In this document: positions 1 to 8,505 of the stretch, one piece after another
How positions within the stretch are numbered: the stretch's first letter is position 1
Layout of the letters: each line of letters starts with the position of its first letter
Source: SM1-50 sp964467345
GTDB taxonomy: Archaea; Thermoplasmatota; E2; DHVEG-1
Assembly: GCA_964467345.1 (NCBI GenBank)
Contig: CAYXPY010000005.1
Coordinates: 15,413 to 79,412, forward strand
Direction of reading: 5' to 3'
DNA: 64,000 nt
Notes under the pieces: model-generated
Database searches by the model: none
Seen by the model: only the letters and a program-made list of their open reading frames with translations
What the model was told of the DNA's origin: nothing
Position numbers and translations under genes: made by a program

Positions 1-129
1 GTTTTTTGTGGGAAATATCCCTTGTCTTTTATCTCTCTAAGACCGACCATGCTAATCCGTCCATGAAGTAATAGGAGCATATTATCTTTTCTGAATGGGT
101 TTTTTAACAAGAAGATATTGTCCCTTTCC

Positions 130-1119
130 ATGCAGGCTCTGGTAACCGGTGGAACAGGCTTTATCGGCAGTCACCTCACCGATGAGCTCATAGAACAGGG
201 ATATAAAGTGCGGGTTATGCGACGAACCACAAGCACTACGAAAGCACTCATAGGAAAAAAAGCTTCTTTTGCTCTCGGTGATCTCACGGACCCGGAATCC
301 CTGGTCCGTGCATGTGAACATGTTGATGTGGTGTTTCACGTTGCTGCTCTCCCACGGGATTGGGGCCCGAAGAAAACATTTTTTGACATCAATGTCGATG
401 GAACGAAAAACCTTCTTGACGCATGCGTTAAGAACAAAGTCCCGCGGTTCGTATTCATGAGCTCGGCTGCAGTGTACGGATTCCCAAAAACAACCATGCC
501 AATCACAGAAGAGTATCAGAAAAAACCAACCGCGAAATATGGTGAATCAAAACTCATAGCTGAACAAATGGTCTGGGCGTATGCAAAGAAATATGACATG
601 GCGGTTTCAGCGATTCGATCACCACTGGTGGTCGGTCCCCGTGATTCTTTAATCACCCCTTTCCTGGTTCAAGCACTCAAACAAGGAAGATTATTCTATA
701 TCGGAAACGGACAACAGCAGATCTCCATCTCCGATGGCCGTGATGTCGCCTCTTGTCTGCGTCTCTCTAGTGAAACCGACAATGCAGCTGGTCAGGTATA
801 TAATGTGAAGAGCTTTGATAGCACCCCAAAACAATTAATCGAGACACTTGCAGAAAAAATTCATGTCCCTGCCCCCAAGACACACCGATCCTACCTCCAA
901 GCATACCTCGTTGCAAGCCTCATTGAAGTTGTGTGGGTCCTTCGCAGGAAACAAAACCCTCCGTTCACCCGTCATAAGGTAAAAGTCCTTGGACACGCAC
1001 GTCGGCTTGATATCACAAAAGCAGAACGTGAGCTGCACTATAAACCGCGGTATACCCTGACTTCGACGATCGATGATCTCGTCGGATGGTATCAACAAAA
1101 AGAAGATGTCATCGGATAA
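130..1119 (+). CDS. NAD(P)-dependent epimerase/dehydratase (extended SDR)
   Basis: The product is a 329-residue extended short-chain dehydrogenase, probably acting on a nucleotide sugar or a sterol/dihydroflavonol-like substrate. The N-terminus carries the Rossmann motif GGTGFIGS, and the catalytic set is visible as MSSAAVYG (Ser) and YGESK (Tyr-x-x-x-Lys). I start it at ATG 130, because the in-frame TTG at 118 would add four residues ahead of the Rossmann strand and the paralogue at 62729-63703 begins at the equivalent Met. It converges with the Nramp-like gene, and the two coding ends overlap by 11 bases. The paralogue shares the pattern YGFP, the YGxSK motif and VKSFD, so the two are clearly related. 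Substrate cannot be told from sequence. Confidence 0.9.
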   Translation: MQALVTGGTGFIGSHLTDELIEQGYKVRVMRRTTSTTKALIGKKASFALGDLTDPESLVRACEHVDVVFHVAALPRDWGPKKTFFDINVDGTKNLLDACVKNKVPRFVFMSSAAVYGFPKTTMPITEEYQKKPTAKYGESKLIAEQMVWAYAKKYDMAVSAIRSPLVVGPRDSLITPFLVQALKQGRLFYIGNGQQQISISDGRDVASCLRLSSETDNAAGQVYNVKSFDSTPKQLIETLAEKIHVPAPKTHRSYLQAYLVASLIEVVWVLRRKQNPPFTRHKVKVLGHARRLDITKAERELHYKPRYTLTSTIDDLVGWYQQKEDVIG

Positions 1120-2404
1120 CCAGGATAGCAACGATGAAGATAGTCGTAACAATGTTATTTAACAAATATATACTGAACATTCCTTTTCCGATTCTCTCTT
1201 CTTTTGGCAGATGACGTTGGTTTGCCCACAGGGCACCCCATCCAAGCAGCCACATGCCAAACACACCGGTCAACAGTAGATACAGGGTCATCAGAATAAT
1301 CGGTTTTTCAATGACCATCAAGGGAAGACTGACAACAAGCAGATAAAGGACGATATACCCCTTGAACCGTTTAAACGAGATTTTTTGCACCCGTGTGCTA
1401 ATCGGATCAGCCCATGCCTTAATCATCCTGGGCACCGCGTCCATCCCTGCATAAATCGTTCCGCCGATAACCACCAGCACAGCCAAAGGATACAGATACA
1501 CACCGATGAAGGGATTGATCGTCGCGTAAATCTCACGCTGTGCTGAGATAAGGTCGACGCCGTTGGGAACAATTTGTTTCTGACCAAGGATCACAGCACC
1601 AGCAACCATGAATGCAATCGTAAAAATCGCGACAACCAGAAGTGAGAGGAACAAATCTACTTTCATACCGGTCAACGCCTCTGATTTCAGAGAAATTTTT
1701 TTCTCATTTGTCTTTTGCCTCCACCAGGCGATGTACGCAGTGAAATCCGAGTACACCCCATTCATCGTGCCATACACCGCTGCCATCTGAAGTAAAATTG
1801 GTACTGCAATAATATCCTCAGCGGTCACCCAGGTGGCAACACGAGGGACCTGAACCGTCACTAACCCTTGGAAGACAGTCAACCAATCAGGATTAACGAC
1901 GATGACTGCGACAATCGCACCAATGGCGAGAAACACGGCAAAGACCAGCTGAACTATCTCCATGACCCGCAGCGTACCGAAGAACCCGAAAAAAGCGATC
2001 AGAAGCCCAATGCCAACTCCCCAGATAAAATAATTACCGATGTTGGTAAACAACGTAAGCACATTTCCAAGGATTGTCAGAAACGTCGCAATCATAAATG
2101 GAAGTAACGCAAACCCTATGATGATGGACACGATATTGATCCAACCCCGAGGACGCACGCGAGCAAACAACGACATGATATGTTCCCCTGAGAGCAACGA
2201 ATACCGGGTCGCCAAATAAGCGGTCAGACCCTTGGTGATCAAGGCAAACGTGATGACCCATAACGCTGAGTACGCAGGAATCGCCCACGCCCCCACCCGT
2301 GGAGCCAACACGATGTTTCCCGCACCAATGGTCATTGATGCGAGGATCGCCCCCGGGCCAAAATATTTCATATACCGCAGATACTGATGTTTCTTCTTCT
2401 CCAT
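1109..2404 (-). CDS. Nramp-like membrane transporter lacking the canonical metal motifs
   Basis: The product is a 431-residue protein with about 11 hydrophobic segments and an Nramp-like N-terminus (GPGAILASMTIGAGNIVLAP). Canonical Nramp proteins have DPGN in TM1 and a Met-Pro-His motif in TM6. Here TM1 reads GPGA and the likely TM6 reads MAAVYGTMNGVYSDF, so the known Mn/Fe ligands are absent. It is therefore an Nramp-related carrier of unknown substrate. It is the last gene of a three-gene minus-strand operon: its ATG follows directly on the TAA of the transglutaminase-like gene (TAAATG), which implies translational coupling. Confidence 0.8.
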   Translation of the reverse strand: MEKKKHQYLRYMKYFGPGAILASMTIGAGNIVLAPRVGAWAIPAYSALWVITFALITKGLTAYLATRYSLLSGEHIMSLFARVRPRGWINIVSIIIGFALLPFMIATFLTILGNVLTLFTNIGNYFIWGVGIGLLIAFFGFFGTLRVMEIVQLVFAVFLAIGAIVAVIVVNPDWLTVFQGLVTVQVPRVATWVTAEDIIAVPILLQMAAVYGTMNGVYSDFTAYIAWWRQKTNEKKISLKSEALTGMKVDLFLSLLVVAIFTIAFMVAGAVILGQKQIVPNGVDLISAQREIYATINPFIGVYLYPLAVLVVIGGTIYAGMDAVPRMIKAWADPISTRVQKISFKRFKGYIVLYLLVVSLPLMVIEKPIILMTLYLLLTGVFGMWLLGWGALWANQRHLPKEERIGKGMFSIYLLNNIVTTIFIVAILVIR

Positions 2405-3385
2405 TTACTTCCCCTCAAAGACAATTTTTTCATGGTTTTTCAGCAGCTCTGTTTTCGTCGTCATCTGAGAGCGTCTCTTCCGAGCCTCTGCGTCATATGC
2501 TGCTTCTCCGCCTGCTTGTTCAATTATCTTTTTCCCTTTCTCGATTTGTTCTAAGATCCCAATGTTAATACCAGCCACGGAGTTTGGCACCAACCGCTTC
2601 ATAAGTAGTTGCGAGGGGATCCCAAGACCCAGTGGGATGGATTCCCTCAAGAAAATCGTCCCTGGGATCGGGAATAACCACAGTCCAGCAGAGTCCTCCC
2701 CTAGTTTCGTCACCGGGATCCACGATGCTGCTTGTCGCTGTGGCTCTGCACCAACATCAGCAGTGACCCATCTTCCATTGATGTATGCTTCTCCTTCACC
2801 ATGCAATAAGAAATGCCCCATCGCGTCATACCACTGTTTCATGAGCGGTGCCCGGTCAAGCGCAGGTCCCATCCAGTTATCTAGCATGGTCAGGGCAAAG
2901 AACTTGTAACGTGCCGGTATCCCCGCTGCTCGGCAGAGGGCGATAAAGACAGAGATCTTATGCAGACAGGTCCCTGTGCCTCGACGGAGCACTTCATCGA
3001 CGTCATCCAATGGAACCATTTCAAGGATAATTTTCCTTTTTGCAAACTCAAAGACAGCATCAGCATACTCCTGATCTGTTTTTTTATACGCGCCAAGCTC
3101 GTGGGCTACAGCGATTATCTCTGAAGCTCGACAGTTACAAAACAACGTAGGTCTGAGGTACTTCTCTTCCGAATGATTTTTCTTCATTTCTGCTGTAAGA
3201 GTCGGCAGGGTATAGGTTGGTGATGGCCGGGTGTAAATGTTTTTTTCCTGGTTCTTGAGCATTTTGAGTGTCCCCAGGTTCATCAACAACATTTTTAGAA
3301 GAAAAAATACGCCTCCGACGTTCATCTGAATCATATGACGTGGAGGAATCATTTCTTTTTTTTTGATTTCCCAGGGTGTCAGCAT
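2405..3385 (-). CDS. Transglutaminase-like fold protein
   Basis: The 326-residue product has a transglutaminase-like core: Cys140 in GTGTCLHKISVFIALCRAAG, His191 or His195 in HFLLHGEGEAYINGRW and Asp210 in VTADVG. This is the usual Cys-His-Asp order of papain-like transglutaminase folds (peptidase, amidase or crosslinking enzymes). There is no clear signal peptide, although residues 25-40 are hydrophobic. I chose ATG 3385, one base beyond the stop of the upstream LuxE-like gene with GGAAGG about 14 bases ahead. A longer reading from 3448 would lie inside the upstream gene. Middle gene of the LuxE-like/transglutaminase/Nramp-like operon. Confidence 0.82.
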   Translation of the reverse strand: MLTPWEIKKKEMIPPRHMIQMNVGGVFFLLKMLLMNLGTLKMLKNQEKNIYTRPSPTYTLPTLTAEMKKNHSEEKYLRPTLFCNCRASEIIAVAHELGAYKKTDQEYADAVFEFAKRKIILEMVPLDDVDEVLRRGTGTCLHKISVFIALCRAAGIPARYKFFALTMLDNWMGPALDRAPLMKQWYDAMGHFLLHGEGEAYINGRWVTADVGAEPQRQAASWIPVTKLGEDSAGLWLFPIPGTIFLRESIPLGLGIPSQLLMKRLVPNSVAGINIGILEQIEKGKKIIEQAGGEAAYDAEARKRRSQMTTKTELLKNHEKIVFEGK

Positions 3386-3386
3386 G

Positions 3387-4769
3387 TTATTTCGTATCCT
3401 TCCCAAGATCAGCAGAAAGCATCCTGCGTAACTCCTCGGCACATCCACGGATCTCCTCGCCAGCAGCCCGTTTCACCTCTGGCTCAAGGACCGGCCCTGG
3501 ACGGTCGCATACAGGGCAGTGCTCCAGCATGCGGACCTTATCACCAGAGATGATGAAACCAGGGTAGCTGTACGCAGCAGCGTCAAGGAACGCAAAGCGT
3601 CCCCATTCCCCGTACCCCACTGGTTTATACTCCGAATCTAGCACAAGGGGTTTATAATATGAATATGGTGCATGCAGGTAATGACCTTCCGGACAGTGAA
3701 CCATCCAACCATTTCCCTCAACCATGCCGTAGATATCCAGACAAAATTTCTCAGGGATGCCCAGGACTTTCTCGACCTGCTTGCGGAATTCTGCGACGGG
3801 TACCCGAGAACCTTCATAAGCCTTCCAGCCGCCACCTGTACCGACACCACCACGTTCACCAAAATCAAAGCTTTTCCCTTCTTTTTGGAGTTTTTTCATC
3901 ACAAAAGACAAGATGAAGGGAGCGCCGACCAACGCGATTCTCTCGGTGGTTTTCTCATGATGCTCCAGCCATTTGATGATCTCGTTAATCATTTTTTCCG
4001 ATTCACGTTTCGCGAAATATTTCACAATCTTGGTCTTTACTCCTTTCTGACCGGTCATCGTCATACGGATGAGTTCTGTGGTGATATCACGGTCAATTGC
4101 GACCCGTACATCATGGATTGCATCGAAATACACGGTGCAGACTTTTCCAGCGTACACATTGGTTTTCTTTGGGTTGGGCATGAGTAAATAGCCATTCAGT
4201 GAATAATCCCAGAGGGGGTAGATCATGGAAATAACGGATTTTGCGATGGCGTACTCTGAGACATTGAATGTCCGTTGGTCCCGTGGGATGAACGTGTGCC
4301 GTCCGCTCGTCCCGCTGCTGTAGGCGACAGCCATGCCTGCTTCGTTAAAAGCGTTGATGACCTCATCGTAGGTCGGGTTTGCTTGTTTAATGACGACCCG
4401 GGGGAGATCCCCTGTGAATAGGTTGCCGAGCCATAATGCGAAATCTTTTCCGGAGGGATAATCCTTGAAGAAGTTATCGGGGATGAGAGGGATCTTCTCA
4501 AGGTCCTCAACGGTCTTAATATTTTCTGGAGAGAAGTTGCGTTCTTTACAGAAAGTATGGTAGACCTTATTGTTGTTATACTGAAGTGCAAAGGTGTATT
4601 TCATGGATTTCAACAGCATTTCAGATGCTTCTTTTAACGGGATGCGGAATAGGTCGGGTGGTTTGTATAACGCATCGTCAACTGGTGTCCAAGCTTCTTT
4701 TGATGGGAAGTATTTTTGCATATGCCCATCAAAATTCTTCATATACGTTAGATAATCTGGATGATCCAT
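3387..4769 (-). CDS. LuxE/PaaK-family acyl-protein synthetase-like enzyme
   Basis: The 460-residue protein resembles acyl-protein synthetases (LuxE) and phenylacetate-CoA ligase-type adenylating enzymes. AYSSGTSGRHTFIPRD at about residues 150-165 is the phosphate-binding loop of the ANL superfamily, and GERGGVGTGGGWK and YGMVEGNG are typical downstream LuxE motifs. A C-terminal HCPVCDRPGPV may bind metal. The family activates a carboxylic acid with ATP and passes it to a thiol. It leads the operon, with an AAGGAG ribosome site 12 bases before the ATG and a TATA-like TTTATTTTAAGG near 4800-4811. No reductase (LuxC) is nearby, so a different acyl acceptor is likely. Confidence 0.85.
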   Translation of the reverse strand: MDHPDYLTYMKNFDGHMQKYFPSKEAWTPVDDALYKPPDLFRIPLKEASEMLLKSMKYTFALQYNNNKVYHTFCKERNFSPENIKTVEDLEKIPLIPDNFFKDYPSGKDFALWLGNLFTGDLPRVVIKQANPTYDEVINAFNEAGMAVAYSSGTSGRHTFIPRDQRTFNVSEYAIAKSVISMIYPLWDYSLNGYLLMPNPKKTNVYAGKVCTVYFDAIHDVRVAIDRDITTELIRMTMTGQKGVKTKIVKYFAKRESEKMINEIIKWLEHHEKTTERIALVGAPFILSFVMKKLQKEGKSFDFGERGGVGTGGGWKAYEGSRVPVAEFRKQVEKVLGIPEKFCLDIYGMVEGNGWMVHCPEGHYLHAPYSYYKPLVLDSEYKPVGYGEWGRFAFLDAAAYSYPGFIISGDKVRMLEHCPVCDRPGPVLEPEVKRAAGEEIRGCAEELRRMLSADLGKDTK

Positions 4770-4973
4770 TTTAACAGCTCCTTGTCTTTTTGCTGATATA
4801 CCTTAAAATAAATGAAGTAGGATTAAACACCCCTGTTTCCATTAGCATATTCATGTGTCACTATTTGTCGCAATTTTAGGTAGTCTCCTGCTTTTATGCA
4901 CTCTGAGAAACACTACGGTTTTTTATATCTTCCCATACTAGGGAACCTGATACTTTCATTGATCCCCTATGAA

Positions 4974-4983
4974 AGATTATAAC
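4974..4983 (+). promoter_or_regulatory. TATA-like promoter of the DUF763 gene
   Basis: AGATTATAAC lies about 34 bases before the chosen ATG at 5012. With the usual archaeal spacing, transcription would begin about seven bases before the ATG, giving an almost leaderless mRNA. No ribosome site is seen. Confidence 0.45.
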
Positions 4984-5011
4984 CTCTGAGCGTTCTAGAA
5001 GATAGTTGACT

Positions 5012-6157
5012 ATGCAAAGGACTGGTGTCGCTACTCTTCCACTTCATTCAGGAAAAGCACCTCGGTGGTTGTTCAAAAGGATGGTTGCTCTCTCCAGAGA
5101 AATCACCAAAATCATTGTTTATGAATATGGGCCTGATGAGTTCCTCCGCAGGCTTGCTGATCCGTTCTGGTTTCAGGCATTCTGCTGTGTTCTTGGGTAT
5201 GATTGGCATTCATCAGGGACTACCACAGTCACCTGTGGTGCCTTGAAAGAAGCGTTGAACCATGAGGAGCTCGGGGTGAGGTTGTGTGGTGGGAAGGGGA
5301 AAGCGTCGCAAAACACCCTTGCAGAGATAGAGGTATCTGCTGAACATCTCAATCTTTCAGCTTCTCTTGTTGATCGTCTGCAGTATTGTAGCCGTATGGC
5401 CGCCAAGATTGATAACACAGCGATACAAGACAGTCATAGACTCTATCATCATGTGTTTCTGTTATCTGAAGATAAGAAATGGGTAGTGATTCAGCAGGGG
5501 ATGAATAACGATACCGGATACGCCCGTCGGTACCATTGGTTATCGGAGGATGTTAATAATTTTGTTTGTGAGCCTCACACTTCGATCATCGGGGAAGATC
5601 GACAAGAAAACGTACTTGACATGACCGCGAAGCAAAGCACCGCCGCTCAGAAAATCTCTGTCGATCTGATCAATGATAATCCAGTGCATCTTAGAGAAGA
5701 CTGGGCGATTCTTACAAAACATACGAACCAGACAACATTAGATACTTGGTCCAGGCCTCATCAGAGCAATACTCTCTTACCTCGTCTGGATATGCCACGG
5801 TCGATTAATTGGGCGAAGATGAAGCAGATTTATGAGATCCATCCAACAAATTATGAGGAGCTTCTCGCGATGAACGGGGTTGGTCCGATGACTATTCGTG
5901 CTTTGGCACTTATCTCGGATCTCTTATACGGGGAGAAACCGTCCTGGGCGGATCCGATTCGCTACACATTTGCCCATGGGGGGAAAGACGGTGTACCTCA
6001 CCCGATTGACCTTCCGACCTACGCAAGATCGATACAAATCCTGGGAGATGCCCTGGAACAAGCAAAAATCGGTAAACGGGAGAAGCTTGACGCGTTGAAA
6101 CGATTAGGAAATGTCACACCCCTTCTTCCGATTCATCCCATGGTTCTTACTTCGTAA
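5012..6157 (+). CDS. DUF763 family protein
   Basis: The 381-residue product opens with MQRTGVATLPLHSGKAPRWL, the hallmark N-terminus of DUF763, a conserved family of unknown function common in archaea and thermophilic bacteria. Residues about 285-305 (LLAMNGVGPMTIRALALIS) form a helix-hairpin-helix-like segment, suggesting nucleic-acid contact. I start at ATG 5012; an in-frame TTG two codons upstream is less likely. It is divergently transcribed from the LuxE-like operon and appears monocistronic. Confidence 0.9.
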   Translation: MQRTGVATLPLHSGKAPRWLFKRMVALSREITKIIVYEYGPDEFLRRLADPFWFQAFCCVLGYDWHSSGTTTVTCGALKEALNHEELGVRLCGGKGKASQNTLAEIEVSAEHLNLSASLVDRLQYCSRMAAKIDNTAIQDSHRLYHHVFLLSEDKKWVVIQQGMNNDTGYARRYHWLSEDVNNFVCEPHTSIIGEDRQENVLDMTAKQSTAAQKISVDLINDNPVHLREDWAILTKHTNQTTLDTWSRPHQSNTLLPRLDMPRSINWAKMKQIYEIHPTNYEELLAMNGVGPMTIRALALISDLLYGEKPSWADPIRYTFAHGGKDGVPHPIDLPTYARSIQILGDALEQAKIGKREKLDALKRLGNVTPLLPIHPMVLTS

Positions 6158-6332
6158 TCCTTTTTTTCTGAAGTTACGTCTCTATTTACCACTGAATTCA
6201 TACATCCGAGCTCATTTTTGGATTGAAAAAAATTCTTCCTATAACAGATATCATCATCGTCATCTATGTTCTCTAGAGGTTTGAATAAGAGAAAATACCA
6301 TATGTGTTTTCTCTGACCCCTTGTTGAGGTAG

Positions 6333-6341
6333 ATTTATAAG
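6333..6341 (+). promoter_or_regulatory. TATA-like promoter of the M14 carboxypeptidase gene
   Basis: ATTTATAAG sits about 50 bases before the GTG start, which predicts a leader of about 25 nt carrying the GGGGG ribosome site. The rest of the interval 6158-6387 shows nothing recognisable. Confidence 0.45.
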
Positions 6342-6387
6342 CCCTTTTCTGTATTTTATTATTGTTATTCTCTTTGGGGGATATATC

Positions 6388-8346
6388 GTGAAAAAGAAAT
6401 TGGTGAGCCTATTTGCATGTATTTTGTTAATTGGTATAACTTACGGAAGTGTAACAGGAAATCAAGCATACGATCCAGTAAGAGCAGAAACTCTAACATC
6501 TGAGACTCTCTGCCATAGTCTTCTAAAAGTGCAGGATGCACCACAGGTTGCTTCTACCTTTATCAAAGAAGGATTCGATGTGTTCGTGAATACTATCACT
6601 GATGTTTCTTTTGAATTAGTTGTAAAACCAGGTATCTTTACACAATTACAAACACAAGGATATCACCTTGAGTTACTCTCGCAAGGAAGACCATTTCGTG
6701 AGATTCAAGCAGAGCAGATGATCATGGAACCATTACTACCAGCAGGATATATCGATTATCCTGCAATGGTTGATGTGCTATATGCTTATGAAAGTCAGTA
6801 TCCTTCCATCTGCAAGGTCTATGACCTTACGACATGGTACGGCCTTTCCCCCACGTATGAAGGCAGGCATCTCTATGCCATAAAAATCTCAGATAATGTC
6901 GCAACGGATGAGGATGAACCAAATTTCCTCATGGTCGGTGCTCATCATGCCAGAGAAGTCGTCACCCCGGTCATCTGTAACAATTCAATACAACAATTCA
7001 CAACCCAGTATGGAATCGACTCAGACATCACTGCAGCGGTTGACAATTACGAAATCTGGATATCCCCCATTTGGAATCCAGATGGATATGTCTACATGTT
7101 TAACTATGATAACTACTGGCGGAAGAACCGAGCTCCCCCTGATGGTGTGGATTTGAATCGTAATTATCCCTTTGGCTGGAATTCCGCTGGCGGAGGAAGT
7201 ACGAATCCCTATGATGAAACCTACAAAGGACCCAGTGCAGCCTCTGAACCAGAAACACAGACCATGATGACATTCGGAAACGACCGACATTTTACCAAAG
7301 TCCTTGATTACCATTCCTATGGCCGCGAGGTATTGTACGGGTACCTCTCCCTGTCCCATCCTTTTACCAGCTTTCTGCAATCAGAAGGAGTACGTCTTGC
7401 GTATGCTGTTGGGTACAGCGGATCGACCCGTCTGGCCAGCGCAGATGGTGAAAACTATCAATGGCATCTGGCCTACAACGGATCGTATGCGAACCTCATC
7501 GAAACCCATACTTCCTTCCAGCCAACCTATGCGAGTGCTCTCAGTGAAGCAGCAATGGTCTGGCCAGGAACTATATGGGAATTACAACGGGAAATATCCA
7601 TTAGCGGTCATGTGACAGATTCTGCAACCGGTGCACCCCTGGTTGCCACGATCACACTTGAAGGAGTCACCTTTACGAACGGGGAGCACTACATGAGTGA
7701 ACCACGGTTCGGTCGGTATCATTTGTTCCTCCCGCCAGGAACCTACACCGTGAACTTCTCCGCACCTGGGTACGTATCTCAGAATCACCAGGTCACTGTT
7801 TCTTTGACAAGCGCGGAAATCCTTGAAGTTCCCCTCACCCGTCCCAATTCACCACCCTGCGCACCGATCATCGACGGCACGACAACTGGTTTTACTGGAA
7901 AGCTGTACGAATATTGTTTTTCAACCAACGATCCTGATAACAACGATGTCGAATATTTCGTCAACTGGGGTGACGGGTCAAATTCCTCTTGGATAGGCCC
8001 CTTTGAATCTGGGCAGGAGGTTACCGTGGTACGCTACTGGACTGAGGCAGGCACTTTTCAGGTCAAAGTCAAGGCAAGAGATCCTCTTCATGAAGAAAGC
8101 ACCTGGTCTTCTCCCTTAGATGTGAATATTTTTACTCTCACTCGGTCAACGATGTTTGGTCTTATCAGCGAGAAGAACGAGACAGAGGACTATATCAGTT
8201 GCAACGCCAAGTTCCTCGTTATCCTTCCTTCCACGCTGCGTCTGTATCGTTCTGATGAGAGCATCATGATTTCAAAAAGCTCAATGAGGGGGTTCGTCGG
8301 AGAACGATTCGTATTTGGAAAGTTTAATGCCGTGGTCCTAACATAA
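6388..8346 (+). CDS. Exported M14 zinc carboxypeptidase with carboxypeptidase-regulatory and PKD-like domains
   Basis: The 652-residue product starts with a signal peptide (KKKLVSLFACILLIGITYGS). The M14 domain has zinc ligands His187 and Glu190 (HARE) and His309 (DYHSYGRE), substrate residues in DLNRNYPFGW, and catalytic Glu372 (LIETHTS), so it should be an active extracellular carboxypeptidase. A carboxypeptidase-regulatory-like beta domain follows (ISGHVTDSATGAPL), then a PKD-like domain (VNWGDGSNSSWIGPF) and a C-terminal block of about 65 residues (FGLISEKNETEDYIS to GKFNAVVL) that may be an anchoring or sorting domain. The GTG start is supported by GGGGG upstream. It fits a protein-degrading lifestyle together with the C25 peptidases. 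Confidence 0.92.
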   Translation: MKKKLVSLFACILLIGITYGSVTGNQAYDPVRAETLTSETLCHSLLKVQDAPQVASTFIKEGFDVFVNTITDVSFELVVKPGIFTQLQTQGYHLELLSQGRPFREIQAEQMIMEPLLPAGYIDYPAMVDVLYAYESQYPSICKVYDLTTWYGLSPTYEGRHLYAIKISDNVATDEDEPNFLMVGAHHAREVVTPVICNNSIQQFTTQYGIDSDITAAVDNYEIWISPIWNPDGYVYMFNYDNYWRKNRAPPDGVDLNRNYPFGWNSAGGGSTNPYDETYKGPSAASEPETQTMMTFGNDRHFTKVLDYHSYGREVLYGYLSLSHPFTSFLQSEGVRLAYAVGYSGSTRLASADGENYQWHLAYNGSYANLIETHTSFQPTYASALSEAAMVWPGTIWELQREISISGHVTDSATGAPLVATITLEGVTFTNGEHYMSEPRFGRYHLFLPPGTYTVNFSAPGYVSQNHQVTVSLTSAEILEVPLTRPNSPPCAPIIDGTTTGFTGKLYEYCFSTNDPDNNDVEYFVNWGDGSNSSWIGPFESGQEVTVVRYWTEAGTFQVKVKARDPLHEESTWSSPLDVNIFTLTRSTMFGLISEKNETEDYISCNAKFLVILPSTLRLYRSDESIMISKSSMRGFVGERFVFGKFNAVVLT

Positions 8347-8357
8347 AGCCAAAGAGA

Positions 8358-8421
8358 TATCAACACTTGACCGTCTTGGAAGGAAACAGACTCTAGCACT
8401 TCAAACGGTCGGATGTTGATA
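8358..8421. ncRNA. Predicted intergenic stem-loop RNA element
   Basis: A long imperfect hairpin is visible. TATCAACA (8358-8365) pairs with TGTTGATA (8414-8421), and after a 3x3 internal loop GACCGT (8369-8374) pairs with ACGGTC (8405-8410). TTGGAAG and CTTCAA can extend the helix inward. A T-run follows at 8437-8443. It may be a terminator or 3'-UTR structure of the carboxypeptidase transcript, or an independent structured RNA. Confidence 0.4.
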
Positions 8422-8458
8422 GATACATCCACTTTCTTTTTTTATAGGAGGACGAAGT

Positions 8459-8470
8459 GTATTTATATAT
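8459..8470 (+). promoter_or_regulatory. TATA-like promoter before the ATT-start gene
   Basis: TATTTATATATG lies about 27 bases before the AAGGAGG ribosome site. Predicted transcription start is near 8490, which is consistent with translation starting at 8506. Confidence 0.4.
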
Positions 8471-8505
8471 GGGAATCGTATTATTTTATCTAAGGAGGCT
8501 TACGT

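Noticed and set aside
3672..4187. A plus-strand ORF of about 170 codons opposite the LuxE-like gene.
   Set aside because: It lies fully within a well-supported family gene on the other strand, with no promoter, ribosome site or recognisable motif.
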